Positions 39,687 through 48,399 of a DNA stretch of 48,399 nucleotides are shown in pieces; positions within the stretch are counted from its first letter, which is position 1, and each line of letters starts with the position of its first letter. The DNA comes from Candidatus Peribacteria bacterium (GTDB taxonomy: Bacteria > Patescibacteriota > Gracilibacteria > Peribacterales > Peribacteraceae), in the NCBI GenBank assembly GCA_028286915.1, contig JAQBQQ010000005.1, positions 1 through 48,399 on the forward strand, in the 5' to 3' direction. The notes under the pieces are model-generated. The model was not told the origin of the DNA. It did not search any database and saw nothing but the letters and a program-made list of their open reading frames with translations. A program made the translations under genes and the position numbers.

Positions 39687-41015
39687 ATGACGGGCATGAC
39701 TTCCCCTCTCTTTAAGGTACAGGCAATTGTACTGTCTACACTTCTATCTGGCTTCCTTGCGGCTCCATCATTCGCGCAGGAAATATCCGGCTCTTCCTCT
39801 TCTGTTGCCGCCGCTTCTTTTTCCGTCTCGCAGACGAGTCCCATTGAGCAGGTGGGAACAGTGACAATTATTGAGCCGGATCAGAAAACAGTTGTGCAGA
39901 CTATCGGGTACTTTACCATGAAGGATCTTCCTGCCGGCCGCTACACGTTACTTATTGCGCCGCCCAAGGGCATGTCCACTGTTGTTACTATTTCGCGCGG
40001 CAGCGAGGCGATCAGTGTTGCCAAAGTGCCCCAGATTACGTTTGAGATTGCCGAAGGTGAATCATTGAGTGTGGATATTCAGTACACGCTTTCATTTTAT
40101 GGAAGCATTGTGGTGACGAGCGACCCTGCTTCCATGCCATTTGAATTGAAAGGGCCGAATAGTATGAGTCGTACCGGTATTACGCCTGCTACATTTGAAA
40201 AAATGCCGATTGGCCAGTACAACGTGACATTCAAGCCCACCGGCTGCAATACGCCGCCGCCGAAATCGTCTCTTGTTTCACAGAACGACCGCGTGAGCGT
40301 GAATATTTCACTCCGCTGCGATACGTTCACGGCAAGTCTGCTGGCACCTTCTCCGGCAGTAAGTGCGTCGTCGGCCAGTGCTTCTGTTTCTACGGATGCC
40401 AAAGAGACAGTGGCTGTTCCGTCTGCCGCTCCTGTTGTGGCAGACCTGACGGCTACGCAATTTGCCGATGTGCATACCACGGATTGGTTTTACCCGTATG
40501 TAAAGCAGATGAATGAGGCGGGAATTCTGACAGGCTACAAAAATGCCGATGGCACAATGTCCGGCGTATTCGGTTCGGCAAATGCGGTAAACCTGGCCGA
40601 GCTGGCAAAAATCGCGCATGTCATGGCGCATATTCCGGAGCCGGCAATGTCGCTGGTTCCCGTGAACTCTTTGGCGCGCAACGCCTGGTACTCCGCGTAC
40701 ATTGCCAGCAGCGAGATCCGTCATTGGTGGTTATATGATGCGCCTTCGGCGGATGTAACACGGCCCGCAACGCGCGGTGAAGTATTGGTAACGCTTTTGC
40801 AGGCAATGGATATTCCCGTTCATTGGGCCAAAGGCGGTGCGTTTGCCGATGTTATGGCTAACACTCCCTACGCCGCCGCTATAGAGACGGCAGCCGAGCG
40901 CGGTTGGGTATCCGGTACGCCGGTTGTGGACGGTCAGCCCATTTTCCAGCCACTGCAGCCTATCAACCGCGCCGCATTATCAAAGATTCTAAGCAAAATG
41001 ATGGAAGTCCGGTAA
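39687..41015 (+). CDS. Secreted PEGA and SLH-domain surface protein
   Basis: Start at ATG 39687 (or 39696); then a signal peptide (AIVLSTLLSGFLAAPSFAQ). N-terminal beta domain, then a PEGA-like domain (SIVVTSDPASMPFELKGPNS, TPATFEKMPIGQYNV) with a Cys pair, a Ser/Ala-rich linker, and a C-terminal region of SLH-type repeats: FADVHTTDWFYPYVKQMNEA, a degenerate middle unit, and FADVMANTPYAAAIETAAER. SLH domains bind the cell wall polymer non-covalently, so this is a surface-layer or envelope protein. TTGCAC and TAAAAAT before the ATG suggest a near-leaderless start. Confidence 0.85.
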   Translation: MTGMTSPLFKVQAIVLSTLLSGFLAAPSFAQEISGSSSSVAAASFSVSQTSPIEQVGTVTIIEPDQKTVVQTIGYFTMKDLPAGRYTLLIAPPKGMSTVVTISRGSEAISVAKVPQITFEIAEGESLSVDIQYTLSFYGSIVVTSDPASMPFELKGPNSMSRTGITPATFEKMPIGQYNVTFKPTGCNTPPPKSSLVSQNDRVSVNISLRCDTFTASLLAPSPAVSASSASASVSTDAKETVAVPSAAPVVADLTATQFADVHTTDWFYPYVKQMNEAGILTGYKNADGTMSGVFGSANAVNLAELAKIAHVMAHIPEPAMSLVPVNSLARNAWYSAYIASSEIRHWWLYDAPSADVTRPATRGEVLVTLLQAMDIPVHWAKGGAFADVMANTPYAAAIETAAERGWVSGTPVVDGQPIFQPLQPINRAALSKILSKMMEVR

Positions 41016-41065
41016 ATTCAGTCCAGCTCCAGGGCTCACCTGCTTCTCTCTTTTTCCTTTTACAT

Positions 41066-41920
41066 TCAACGAACAGCCGAACCCATCAGTTGCGCTCTCG
41101 GATCAGCTGATTTAATAACAATAATTTGTGGCAAAGCGCGGGCATAGGCCTCACTGCCTTTAGGCGCAGACGGAAGGAGAATATTTCCACGGCTCAGCAG
41201 GTACGAAGAACCGCCGCCGTCCAGCATCATAATTTTGTCGGCTGATGCACCGAACTTTTCCAGCATACGCGTGGCATACCGCTGGGTAGTGCCCGGCGAG
41301 CTGTACATATAGACATTCCCTTTTGCATCCGTCGCCATGAATGTCCGGCCTTTGCGTACGGTGGAGGACTTGGATGATGTTGGTGACAGGCCAACCAGAA
41401 TAGTCGGTTCCGGGCGGCTTACCAGTGAGTCCGGGTCATCATTATACGGAACGATATCATTGTGCCGGCCATCGGACACGAACATTAATTTCTGATTCCT
41501 GAATTCATTGTCATCCGCGTAGCCACTAATGACTTTGTCATCCACTTTGACGGAGAATGCCAGCGCCGCTCTGTCGGCATAGGACATGTCGAAAAATTCG
41601 CCGTTGGTAATGGAGAAGGTTGTGGGGTGTTGCGTAGATGCTGTTTTCCACCAGTCGGCAATGGTCTTGCGACTGAGCGTTAAATGCTCTGTCCACTCCA
41701 CAATATCCCCGGCCAACAGCCCGATGGAACCGCCTTCGGATGGCAGAATAACGTGAATGAAATCTTTATGACGCTGATACAAGTGCACGCCCGGGGCACG
41801 CCGTACTTCTTTAAAATCTTTGGGTGTAGATACAGTTTCAACAGTCGTTTTGGCGCTCGCAACCGGAGCAATCAGCATGCAACTTACGGAAACAGCAATA
41901 AGAAGAGAGCGGGGCAGCAT
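41066..41920 (-). CDS. Secreted phosphodiester glycosidase (NAGPA-type) domain protein
   Basis: 284 residues: signal peptide (PRSLLIAVSVSCMLIAPVASA), then the PF09992 fold with FSITNGEFFDMSYADRAALA, RTFMATDAKGNVYM and MLDGGGSSYLLSRG. The DGGGSS motif is diagnostic. The family includes the human uncovering enzyme and bacterial enzymes that remove GlcNAc-phosphodiester groups; it is often linked to envelope polymers. Convergent with the SLH protein. The exact substrate is unknown. Confidence 0.9.
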   Translation of the reverse strand: MLPRSLLIAVSVSCMLIAPVASAKTTVETVSTPKDFKEVRRAPGVHLYQRHKDFIHVILPSEGGSIGLLAGDIVEWTEHLTLSRKTIADWWKTASTQHPTTFSITNGEFFDMSYADRAALAFSVKVDDKVISGYADDNEFRNQKLMFVSDGRHNDIVPYNDDPDSLVSRPEPTILVGLSPTSSKSSTVRKGRTFMATDAKGNVYMYSSPGTTQRYATRMLEKFGASADKIMMLDGGGSSYLLSRGNILLPSAPKGSEAYARALPQIIVIKSADPRAQLMGSAVR

Positions 41921-42047
41921 AGAAAATATAGTGTGGCATTGGTTTGGATATTATCAAAATGAATTCATGTGTCTGTCCTGCAGAGCTTGACGAAGCACAA
42001 ACTATGACTTCGAATTATTCAGCACGACGTTTTTGATCAGATTTCAG

Positions 42048-43355
42048 TCACTCACTCTCTCTCGAAGCCATAGCCGTTCGTATTGCAAACTCTCCGGCCA
42101 GATCCGTAATATCACCGGCACCCATAAAAATAAGTATATCTTCCGGCTGTATAACAGATGTTTCCAATACGTGTTTTGCCGCGGCCAATGTGCCGCCGGT
42201 AAGCGCCGTCATATTGCTGTTTTTGGCAATATCCTCTACAAACTTTGGCATATCCACTGTTTCGGTTTCCGTATCGGATCGTGCGTCGTAGACATTTGTC
42301 ACGAGCACCAGGTCGGCATCGGTAAAAGATTCCGTGAACTGGCTGTACAATTCGATGGTTCTGTTATGCGTGTGCGGTTGGTATACGCACACAATGCGGC
42401 GCTTGGGGTAACGCGAGCGTAAAGCGTTGAGCGTGGCGCGGATTTCTTTGGGATGATGGGCGTAGTCATCAATGACCAGTACGTCATCCCGGTAATAGCC
42501 TTTTTGCTCCATGCGTCGCCATGTGCCGGCAAACGGTGCCAGGGCGGCAATGGCATCCTCCTGGGAAATAGTGAGTTTCTCGGCCAGCGCCAGCGCCAGC
42601 TGTGCATTCTGTTTCATATGCAGGCCCGGCGTTTGTAAATCGATAAGCGGAAATTGATCGGCATCAATAATGTCTCTGTCACTGGCACGCGCCACTTTGT
42701 CGCAGTCCGCATCCTGCAGGTGCGTAATAACCGTACCCGACTGCGGCAGGCGCTTCAGGAAATCCACAAAAGATTCCTGGTACAATTCCAGGCTCTTGTA
42801 GTAGTCGAAGTGATCGCCGTCGCAATTGGTCATGATAATAATCTGCGGGTTGTAGAAGTGAAATGATTTGCGGTACTCGCATGCTTCAATAAGAAACAGG
42901 CTGCTGTCGCCCCTGCGCCAGTTGCGTCCGCCAAGCTCCGTCATTTTGGTGCCCACCACTACCGTCGGGTCGCGCCCGGTTTCTATGAGCAGGCGGGCGG
43001 CCATGGCCGTGGTGGAAGATTTTCCATGTGTGCCGCATACCGCAATAACCGTGTACGAATCCGTCAGCTTGGACAGCGCTTCCGGGTAAGACATTTGTAC
43101 TATGCCAAGTTCCGAGGCACGCAAGCGTTCCGGAGCCGAAATAGGAATGGCTTCCGTGAAAACGAACAGATCACAATCATCCGGAACCTGTGAGCCGTCC
43201 TGGTTGAAGACCACCTGAATACCGTGTGCTTCCAGCTCCTGCGTGAGTGGCGTTTGGTGCCTGTCGCTGCCCAGCACTTCGTTTCCCATTTCTTTCTGGA
43301 GAGAAGCGTAGGCGCTAAGGCCGATTCCACCGATGCCACTGCAGTAAATTTTCAT
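42048..43355 (-). CDS. murC: UDP-N-acetylmuramate--L-alanine ligase
   Basis: 435 residues. The N-terminal Rossmann motif SGIGGIGLSAYA (6-17) binds the UDP-sugar; the ATP P-loop CGTHGKSSTTAM is at 107-118; then TNCDGDHFDYY and DDYAHHPKEI, the latter common to MurC and Mpl. It adds the first amino acid of the peptidoglycan stem. Slightly shorter than E. coli MurC. The Mpl family is an alternative but less likely in this genome type. The upstream gap to 43546 holds an AT-rich tandem AACTAACAACTAACAACT and no gene. Confidence 0.93.
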   Translation of the reverse strand: MKIYCSGIGGIGLSAYASLQKEMGNEVLGSDRHQTPLTQELEAHGIQVVFNQDGSQVPDDCDLFVFTEAIPISAPERLRASELGIVQMSYPEALSKLTDSYTVIAVCGTHGKSSTTAMAARLLIETGRDPTVVVGTKMTELGGRNWRRGDSSLFLIEACEYRKSFHFYNPQIIIMTNCDGDHFDYYKSLELYQESFVDFLKRLPQSGTVITHLQDADCDKVARASDRDIIDADQFPLIDLQTPGLHMKQNAQLALALAEKLTISQEDAIAALAPFAGTWRRMEQKGYYRDDVLVIDDYAHHPKEIRATLNALRSRYPKRRIVCVYQPHTHNRTIELYSQFTESFTDADLVLVTNVYDARSDTETETVDMPKFVEDIAKNSNMTALTGGTLAAAKHVLETSVIQPEDILIFMGAGDITDLAGEFAIRTAMASRESE

Positions 43356-43545
43356 AGGGGGACATTATAGGGGAAATATGGCGCTGGAAAAGGCGTTTCT
43401 GACGCGTAAAAGAGCCAAGGGAGTCAAAAGGTGCAGGGAAGGCAAAGACTGTGAACGGCGAAAATCTCCCATTAGGTTGATCAGCAACTAAAAACTATAA
43501 ACTAACAACTAACAACTCATACCGTTTGCGCTATTCTGTCCCCCG

Positions 43546-43989
43546 ATGGCTTTTTATAATAATCTCGAGCCGGTTTCCAAGCAGCTGACCATTGTGGTGG
43601 GTTTGACCGTAGTCGGTTTCATGGCATTCGGCTTGGCGCTCTCTTTTTACCGAAATGTCTTGTTTGATGAGACGCTCCGCAAAATGAGTAGTGAGAATGA
43701 CCAGCTGGCACAGCATATTCAGGACAGTTATGCTGATTTGCATTATTATCAATCTTCGTTATATAAAGATAAATACGCCAAAGAAAGCCTGAACAAATTA
43801 AATCCCGGCGAGAAAATTCTTATCATTACCAAAGATCCGGAGCCGGTTATCGCAAATGATTCAGTTGGCTTAACAGATCAGCAGCAGGCTGTATACGATG
43901 AATTCCTGCGCGAAACGCCGGTACTGGAACACTGGAATATTTTTCTCTTCCACAAAGATAAGCTGGAAGAGTTAAAACGGAGGCTATAA
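43546..43989 (+). CDS. DivIC/FtsB-like septum protein
   Basis: 147 residues: short cytoplasmic N-terminus, one membrane helix (about 15-36), a coiled coil (ETLRKMSSENDQLAQHIQDS) and then YAKESLNKLNPGEKILIITK, the YAR-x-LG-x-x-x-PGE motif of FtsB/DivIC septum-formation proteins. These join FtsL in the divisome. The C-terminal 45 residues are an extension. TATTCT eight bases before the ATG suggests a leaderless mRNA. Adjacent to murC, in keeping with a wall/division cluster. Confidence 0.75.
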   Translation: MAFYNNLEPVSKQLTIVVGLTVVGFMAFGLALSFYRNVLFDETLRKMSSENDQLAQHIQDSYADLHYYQSSLYKDKYAKESLNKLNPGEKILIITKDPEPVIANDSVGLTDQQQAVYDEFLRETPVLEHWNIFLFHKDKLEELKRRL

Positions 43990-44214
43990 TATTGTTTGTT
44001 GGTTTTTCGTTGGTTCGTTTATGGTTTGCGACCGTAGCCATTTGTTTATGTTTGGGTGATACGAAAGATAGGCGCTGCCTTTAGTGCGGCAGTTTTTGTT
44101 ATGAAAGATACGGAGTATTAAGAGGAATTCCAGGAATACCTGCATAAGTCGCGGCATTTGGTTTCTGTTTTAGGCTTACATTCGTGGCATAGTCAGCCAG
44201 GCTGACAAAGTTGA

Positions 44215-44291
<77 letters not shown>

Positions 44292-44325
44292 GTGGGAAGA
44301 GTGGACAGTGTAGGAATGTTTTCTC

Positions 44326-44353
44326 TTGCGCGCAAGGAAAATATTTGTACAAT
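44326..44353 (+). promoter_or_regulatory. Promoter of rpmA
   Basis: TTGCGC (44326-44331), 16-base spacer, TACAAT (44348-44353); the ATG follows after nine bases, so the leader is at most two or three bases. Confidence 0.75.
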
Positions 44354-44362
44354 CTCCGTACT

Positions 44363-44647
44363 ATGGCACACAAGAAAGCCGGTGGGGCTACCAGTAACGG
44401 CCGAGACAGCGTCGCAAAAAGGCGTGGCGTAAAGCGCTTTGGAGGCGAAACTGTCACAGCTGGCGAAATTCTTATTCGTCAGAAGGGCTTCTGGTACCGT
44501 CCAGGCGAAAATACGTATCTTGGCAAAGACTGGACGATTCATGCAACTGTCCCCGGAACTGTGAAGTTCACTAAAGTTCGCGTGCTTAAATTCAACGGTA
44601 ACAAAGAGCGCGCTACAGTGATTCACATCCAGCCAACCGCTGCGTAA
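44363..44647 (+). CDS. rpmA: Ribosomal protein bL27
   Basis: 94 residues beginning [20 protein letters not shown], the conserved bL27 N-terminus without the cleaved extension seen in Firmicutes; then [20 protein letters not shown]. The protein reaches the peptidyl transferase centre of the 50S subunit. It stands alone, without the usual rplU partner next to it. A promoter immediately upstream and a terminator after the stop make it a single-gene unit. Confidence 0.97.
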   Translation: MAHKKAGGATSNGRDSVAKRRGVKRFGGETVTAGEILIRQKGFWYRPGENTYLGKDWTIHATVPGTVKFTKVRVLKFNGNKERATVIHIQPTAA

Positions 44648-44667
44648 CTTTCATTATTGATTACTCT

Positions 44668-44696
44668 AAAGAAGTGCTTTATAGCGCTTCTTTTTG
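44668..44696 (+). terminator. Intrinsic terminator of rpmA
   Basis: AAAGAAGTGC-TTTATA-GCGCTTCTTTTT hairpin and T-run, 20 bases after the stop. Confidence 0.88.
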
Positions 44697-44730
44697 TAGA
44701 TATATATTCCCTAAAGCTTCTATTTTGGAA

Positions 44731-44758
44731 TTGATTCCCTTTTCGGTTCCCGTACCAT
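44731..44758 (+). promoter_or_regulatory. Promoter of the gene at 44765
   Basis: TTGATT (44731-44736), 16-base spacer, TACCAT (44753-44758), then six bases to the ATG: a leaderless transcript is expected. Confidence 0.75.
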
Positions 44759-44764
44759 ACTTCC

Positions 44765-45469
44765 ATGTCTGAATTCGGACCAGAATCAGCGGCACCCGGC
44801 GAGGGGGCAACCGGCGCGCCGGAACAGCTAAGCGAGGAAGCCCGCCAGCGGTTCGCAGCTGCCGCAGCGGCCATGCAGGCGCTTAAGCGTGAGGAGAAGA
44901 AAAGCAAGAAGCGTGATGACCGCGTGGCGCGGACTATTATTCAGTTTTTGAGCGACGAAAAGTACACGCATTTGTTCGTGCTCATTTCCCGCCTGGTGGC
45001 CCGTGATTGTCCGTCTATTTTTATTCTGGCCATTTTGTCGCTTATTCATGAGGATTGTCAGCAGGTGGTGCATGAGTATCTGGCCGAAGCCGGCAGCAGT
45101 ATGCCGGCCGATATTATGAACCAGGGAATGAGTCTTATGCAGACAAGCGAGCTTGATGCCGAGGCAAACAGGCTGCTGGTAGAGTGGATCACGCGCATGC
45201 AGATGATATTGTCGTATGAGACGGTTTCTATTCTTACCCGTCTTATGCTGGATGAGCATAATATTGATGGTACCGTCTTGCAGCTGACGACATTCGTATT
45301 GCAGGATTTTTTCCGGTCTGCCCGCGGCGGTGCCAAGGAGATTCCATTCGAAAAGCTGCACCTTCTTACGGCCAGTATTCTGCAATCTATTTTTGAGCCG
45401 TTTTTAAGCGCGATTGATAAGAAGTTATTGCAAAAGCCGGCCGTCAATCAGGACGATACGGATGAGTGA
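44765..45469 (+). CDS. Hypothetical helical protein (234 aa)
   Basis: Not recognised. The N-terminus is low-complexity (Gly/Ala/Pro/Glu), followed by an Ala-rich helix and a Lys/Arg cluster (LKREEKKSKKRDDRVAR). From about residue 58 on it is all-helical with long amphipathic helices (SRLVARDCPSIFILAILSLI; VSILTRLMLDEHNIDGTVLQ). No signal or clear membrane anchor. The leaderless start is supported by its promoter. The last 22 bases overlap the convergent thpR. Confidence 0.65.
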   Translation: MSEFGPESAAPGEGATGAPEQLSEEARQRFAAAAAAMQALKREEKKSKKRDDRVARTIIQFLSDEKYTHLFVLISRLVARDCPSIFILAILSLIHEDCQQVVHEYLAEAGSSMPADIMNQGMSLMQTSELDAEANRLLVEWITRMQMILSYETVSILTRLMLDEHNIDGTVLQLTTFVLQDFFRSARGGAKEIPFEKLHLLTASILQSIFEPFLSAIDKKLLQKPAVNQDDTDE

Positions 45470-46035
45470 AGCATATAATCCTGCAGAGGCGTCTGTTTCC
45501 TGTTATCTACTTCCGCATACAGCCGCAGCCGGTTAGCCGGAATATTGAACGATACATCGGACAGTAATTTCATGATCTTCTTTTTATGAACTGCAAACCG
45601 GTCGGGGTGATGAATGCGCGCAAGCGTACTATGCGGATAAAAAATATGTGTGGGAAGTGAGGCACTGTTGTTTCTGGCGATATTGGGCCACGGACACGAT
45701 TTTTTAAGCCGTGCTAATTCTTCGGAAAAACCGATGGTGAGATACAGAACACGGTCTTGTCCTTTATGGCCAAACACATCGGCACCGGTGACATGAATGG
45801 TAAAAGGCGGTGTGTGATCGGCAATTTTTTGTAGCTGCGCAGTTACCTGATAATACTCAATCTCCATCAATTCTTTCCAGAAGTACAGCGTAAGGTGTGG
45901 TGAGCCGGGGTTTTGCAAACGGAGAAAATCCGCAAAACCAGTGAGAGTATTTTGAATGGCTATGAAAGTACGTAATGCATCTCCTTCAAGTGGAAGAGCT
46001 ACGAAAGCCGAACGAAGTGGGAAAAACAGTTGCAT
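45448..46035 (-). CDS. thpR: RNA 2',3'-cyclic phosphodiesterase (2H family)
   Basis: 195 residues with the two HxT motifs of 2H phosphoesterases: HLTL at His47/Thr49 and HSTL at His135/Thr137. FVALPL near the N-terminus is typical of ThpR/LigT. The enzyme opens 2',3'-cyclic phosphates on RNA ends. Its N-terminus has about eight extra residues relative to most members. Overlaps the end of the convergent gene at 44765; divergent from 46118. Confidence 0.88.
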   Translation of the reverse strand: MQLFFPLRSAFVALPLEGDALRTFIAIQNTLTGFADFLRLQNPGSPHLTLYFWKELMEIEYYQVTAQLQKIADHTPPFTIHVTGADVFGHKGQDRVLYLTIGFSEELARLKKSCPWPNIARNNSASLPTHIFYPHSTLARIHHPDRFAVHKKKIMKLLSDVSFNIPANRLRLYAEVDNRKQTPLQDYMLHSSVSS

Positions 46036-46117
46036 CTATCAATGCTTATTATACCATAATCTTATTGAAGGATATGGCTTCTATCAGGTTTTTCGCTTTT
46101 TTATACTTTGCTCTGCC

Positions 46118-46603
46118 ATGGTTTCTCTGTCTGTACATCATTCTTTAGAACCAAAAATAACTCTTCCGAAACCAGAAGATTTTTCACAATTGAAGGATCG
46201 GCTTCCAAATTTAATAATAGCAATTATTCATAATGAATTTGCCGGCCTGGTGAGTGATACTCTTGTTAAGAAGGATGACATTCAAAAACATTTTGCAGAT
46301 CTCATAGATAACGTTATTGAATTTGCTGATAACCATGAAAGCGGACCGGAAAAATTTATGCCCGTTATACGGAAATGGGCAAAGAATCTGGAACCACGAT
46401 GCACTCCGCAAACAGTTGAAATCTGCATTCTCGGCATCGCCCGTATTTTAGATGATAATTTTATACAATCCCAGCCGAAAGCCGAGCATGACACTGAATT
46501 GAACGATGCTGTACGTCAGCATATGCGTAAGATTACACATGGTAAACCGTATGGAGTTGATCCTCTTTTTGCATATATTCAAAAACTTCTTTCCAGTGAT
46601 TGA
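46118..46603 (+). CDS. Hypothetical protein (161 aa)
   Basis: Start at ATG 46118 (MVSLSVHHSLEPKITLPKPE) because TATACT lies ten bases upstream and the longer frame would overlap thpR. Not recognised: soluble, helical (QLKDRLPNLIIAIIHNEFAG; HFADLIDNVIEFADNHESGP; TVEICILGIARILDDNFIQS). Ends with TGA, 13 bases before the end of the convergent lepA. Confidence 0.65.
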   Translation: MVSLSVHHSLEPKITLPKPEDFSQLKDRLPNLIIAIIHNEFAGLVSDTLVKKDDIQKHFADLIDNVIEFADNHESGPEKFMPVIRKWAKNLEPRCTPQTVEICILGIARILDDNFIQSQPKAEHDTELNDAVRQHMRKITHGKPYGVDPLFAYIQKLLSSD

Positions 46604-46616
46604 ATGTAGCTACCGG

Positions 46617-48399
46617 CTAACGTTTTAATACCGCTAAAAATGCTTCCTGGCTTAAGGTTACTTTGCCCATCTGCTTCATGCGTTTTTTGCCTTTTTTCTG
46701 CTTATCCAGCAGTTTATTTTTACGTGTCACGTCTCCGCCGTATAAATGACTGGTTACATCTTTGCGCAATGCCGACATGGTTTCTCTGGCCACCACTTTG
46801 TTGCCAATGGCTGCCTGTATAGGAATCTGGAACTGGGCTTTGGGCAGTACTTCTTTTAACTGTTTGCAGATGACGGCACCTACATGGTGCGCTTCCGAGC
46901 GGTGGACAATAGTGCTGAGCGCGTCGGCGGGTTCTCCGAGCAGCAGAATAGATAACTTTACTAGATCCCCTGCCCTATAGCCGATTGGCTCATAGCTCAT
47001 GGAGGCATAGCCGGATGTTGAGGATTTCAGGCTGTCAAAAAAATCCAGCACGATTCCCTGGAGTGGTACTTCAAAACGTAACAGTGCGCGGTCGGCATCC
47101 AGATATTCCAATGACTGGTATACACCTCTGCGGTCTTGCACGAGTGTCATGCATGTTCCCACGTCATCTTTACGGCAGACAATTTCCAGCCGCACCCATG
47201 GCTCACGCACTTCTTCTATGAATGTCGGGTCCGGCAGATCAGATGGGTTACTGATACGGCCGACATTCGGCTCGTCTTCTTTGAGCAGGCTTTTTCTGAT
47301 GACTGCGTCAATTTTCGCAGCGGATACTTTTACTTCATACAGCACGCTCGGTGCCGTAATGACCAGATCGCAATCATACTCGCGCTCCAGACGCTCCTGG
47401 ATAATATCCATGTGAAGAAGCCCCAGAAAGCCGCAGCGGAAGCCATTTCCAAGTGCGCTGTTATGCTCCGGTTCCATGCGCAGCGCGGCATCATTCATGG
47501 AAAGTTTTTCCAGCGCTTCGCGCAGGTCTGCATAATTGTCCGCTTCGGACGGGTAGACGCCGGCAAACACCATGGGCTGCACTTCCGTATAGCCTGGCAA
47601 AGATTTGGCTGTCGCCGATGACGCAATGGTGTCACCCACGCGCACCTGACGGACATCTTTAAGGCCGGTCACTATGTAACCGATCTCCCCTTCATTCAGC
47701 GAAGGATCAGAAATATATTTGGGTGCAAAAAAACCGACGTCCAGTACTTCAAATTCCGTTTGCGTTCCAAGCAGGTGTACTTTCTGTCCTTTCTTAAAAC
47801 TGCCTTCGATGACGCGGACATAGGCGACACCGCCGCGATATGTGTCCATGATTGCATCAAAAATAAGTGCCCGTGTTCCGATTTCTGTTTTTTGTAATAC
47901 TGGCCCCGGCACGCGTTCAATAACGGCATCCAGTACTTCCTTCACGCCTTTTCCTTCTTTGGCGGAAATAAGAAGAATGTCTTCTTTTTTGCAGCCGAGC
48001 AATTTCATGACCTCCTCGCTTACGCGGTCCGGGTCTGCGGCCGGCAGATCAATTTTATTGAGTACCGGAATAATCATGAGGTCATGTTCCATGGCCATAT
48101 ACAGCACGGCAAGTGTCTGGGCCTGAATTCCCTGCGATGCATCCACCAGCAATATGGCGCCTTCACAGGCAGCCAATGAACGGCTCACTTCATAGCGGAA
48201 GTCGGTATGACCGGGCGTATCTATAAGGTTCAGCTGGTACCCGGCGTAGTTCATGCGGACCGGTTGGAGTTTGATGGTAATCCCCCGCTCCCGCTCCAGG
48301 TCCATCATATCCAGTGTCTGTTCCTTCATCTCCCGCTTCTGCAATGTGCCGGTACATTCAATCATACGGTCGGACAAGGTGCTCTTGCCGTGGTCAATA
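46617..48399 (-). CDS. lepA: Elongation factor 4 (LepA), N-terminus outside window
   Basis: The frame continues to the window edge and reads DHGKSTLSDRMIECTGTLQK, so the P-loop start (AHIDHGKST) lies just beyond. Present are the switch I region RERGITIK, DTPGHTDF, and NKIDLP of the GTPase; domain II; and the LepA-specific C-terminal domain (SYEPIGYRAGDLVKLSILLL; LYGGDVTRKNKLLDKQKKGK). The ribosomal GTPase EF4 acts on stalled or mis-translocated ribosomes. About 593 residues are visible; the C-terminus is complete. Confidence 0.97.
   Translation of the reverse strand, partial: IDHGKSTLSDRMIECTGTLQKREMKEQTLDMMDLERERGITIKLQPVRMNYAGYQLNLIDTPGHTDFRYEVSRSLAACEGAILLVDASQGIQAQTLAVLYMAMEHDLMIIPVLNKIDLPAADPDRVSEEVMKLLGCKKEDILLISAKEGKGVKEVLDAVIERVPGPVLQKTEIGTRALIFDAIMDTYRGGVAYVRVIEGSFKKGQKVHLLGTQTEFEVLDVGFFAPKYISDPSLNEGEIGYIVTGLKDVRQVRVGDTIASSATAKSLPGYTEVQPMVFAGVYPSEADNYADLREALEKLSMNDAALRMEPEHNSALGNGFRCGFLGLLHMDIIQERLEREYDCDLVITAPSVLYEVKVSAAKIDAVIRKSLLKEDEPNVGRISNPSDLPDPTFIEEVREPWVRLEIVCRKDDVGTCMTLVQDRRGVYQSLEYLDADRALLRFEVPLQGIVLDFFDSLKSSTSGYASMSYEPIGYRAGDLVKLSILLLGEPADALSTIVHRSEAHHVGAVICKQLKEVLPKAQFQIPIQAAIGNKVVARETMSALRKDVTSHLYGGDVTRKNKLLDKQKKGKKRMKQMGKVTLSQEAFLAVLKR

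Overview
The window looks like a chromosomal piece of a small-genome Candidate Phyla Radiation (Patescibacteria) bacterium. Peregrinibacteria-like is my best guess, by inference only, since no rRNA gene is present. The signs are house-keeping genes scattered among many small unknown proteins, DUF11 and SLH/PEGA surface proteins, frequent promoters whose -10 box lies 6-9 nt from the start codon, and TGA used as an ordinary stop (for example at 38184-38186 and 46601-46603), which argues against Gracilibacteria/Absconditabacteria.

Layout. Left flank (1-6.7 kb): the 3' part of a giant DUF11-repeat surface protein with an LPQTG motif, then a zincin-type metallopeptidase, a VTT-family membrane protein, an LssY-C-like protein and a VOC/PhnB-like protein. 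Right flank (33.3-48.4 kb): tRNA-Gln(UUG), pth, a HEPN-like and a bPH2 membrane protein, lepB, secE-nusG, a metallophosphoesterase, an acylphosphatase, murJ, an SLH/PEGA surface protein, a phosphodiester glycosidase, murC, a DivIC/FtsB-like protein, tRNA-fMet, rpmA, thpR and lepA (cut by the window edge).

Between them lies an accessory island of about 26 kb (about 7.27-33.29 kb). It abuts the 3' end of tRNA-Gln. The last 12 bases of that tRNA are repeated exactly, in the same orientation, at 7273-7284. The island contains no recognisable integrase or transposase. It holds some 35 small, mostly unrecognised genes with changing strand and base composition. Several families of short repeats separate one- or two-gene units: a 39-bp repeat (R1, four copies at 27.86-32.10 kb) that imitates the 3' end of tRNA-Gln, an 18-bp repeat (R3, two copies around one gene) that resembles the T-arm of the same tRNA, and a repeat with a variable hairpin (R2, two copies around one gene at the left edge). 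The whole resembles an integrase-less, tRNA-anchored gene-cassette array, and this is my candidate for an undescribed system.

Island genes come in two styles. Some are GC-rich, with a clear Shine-Dalgarno and a strong intrinsic terminator, usually one gene per unit. Others are AT-richer, with good -35/-10 boxes and leaderless or nearly leaderless starts. Decay is concentrated here: at least five broken or truncated genes, including a frameshifted relative of an intact gene 12 kb away and a fragment of another family next to its intact relative. Recognisable island proteins include a GIY-YIG nuclease, a Fic-like/TPR fusion, half of an EamA transporter, a tandem HicB-like protein, a ChaB-like protein, a receiver-like fragment, a CYTH-like/histidine-phosphatase pair and an S51 peptidase. 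No function is evident for most of the rest.
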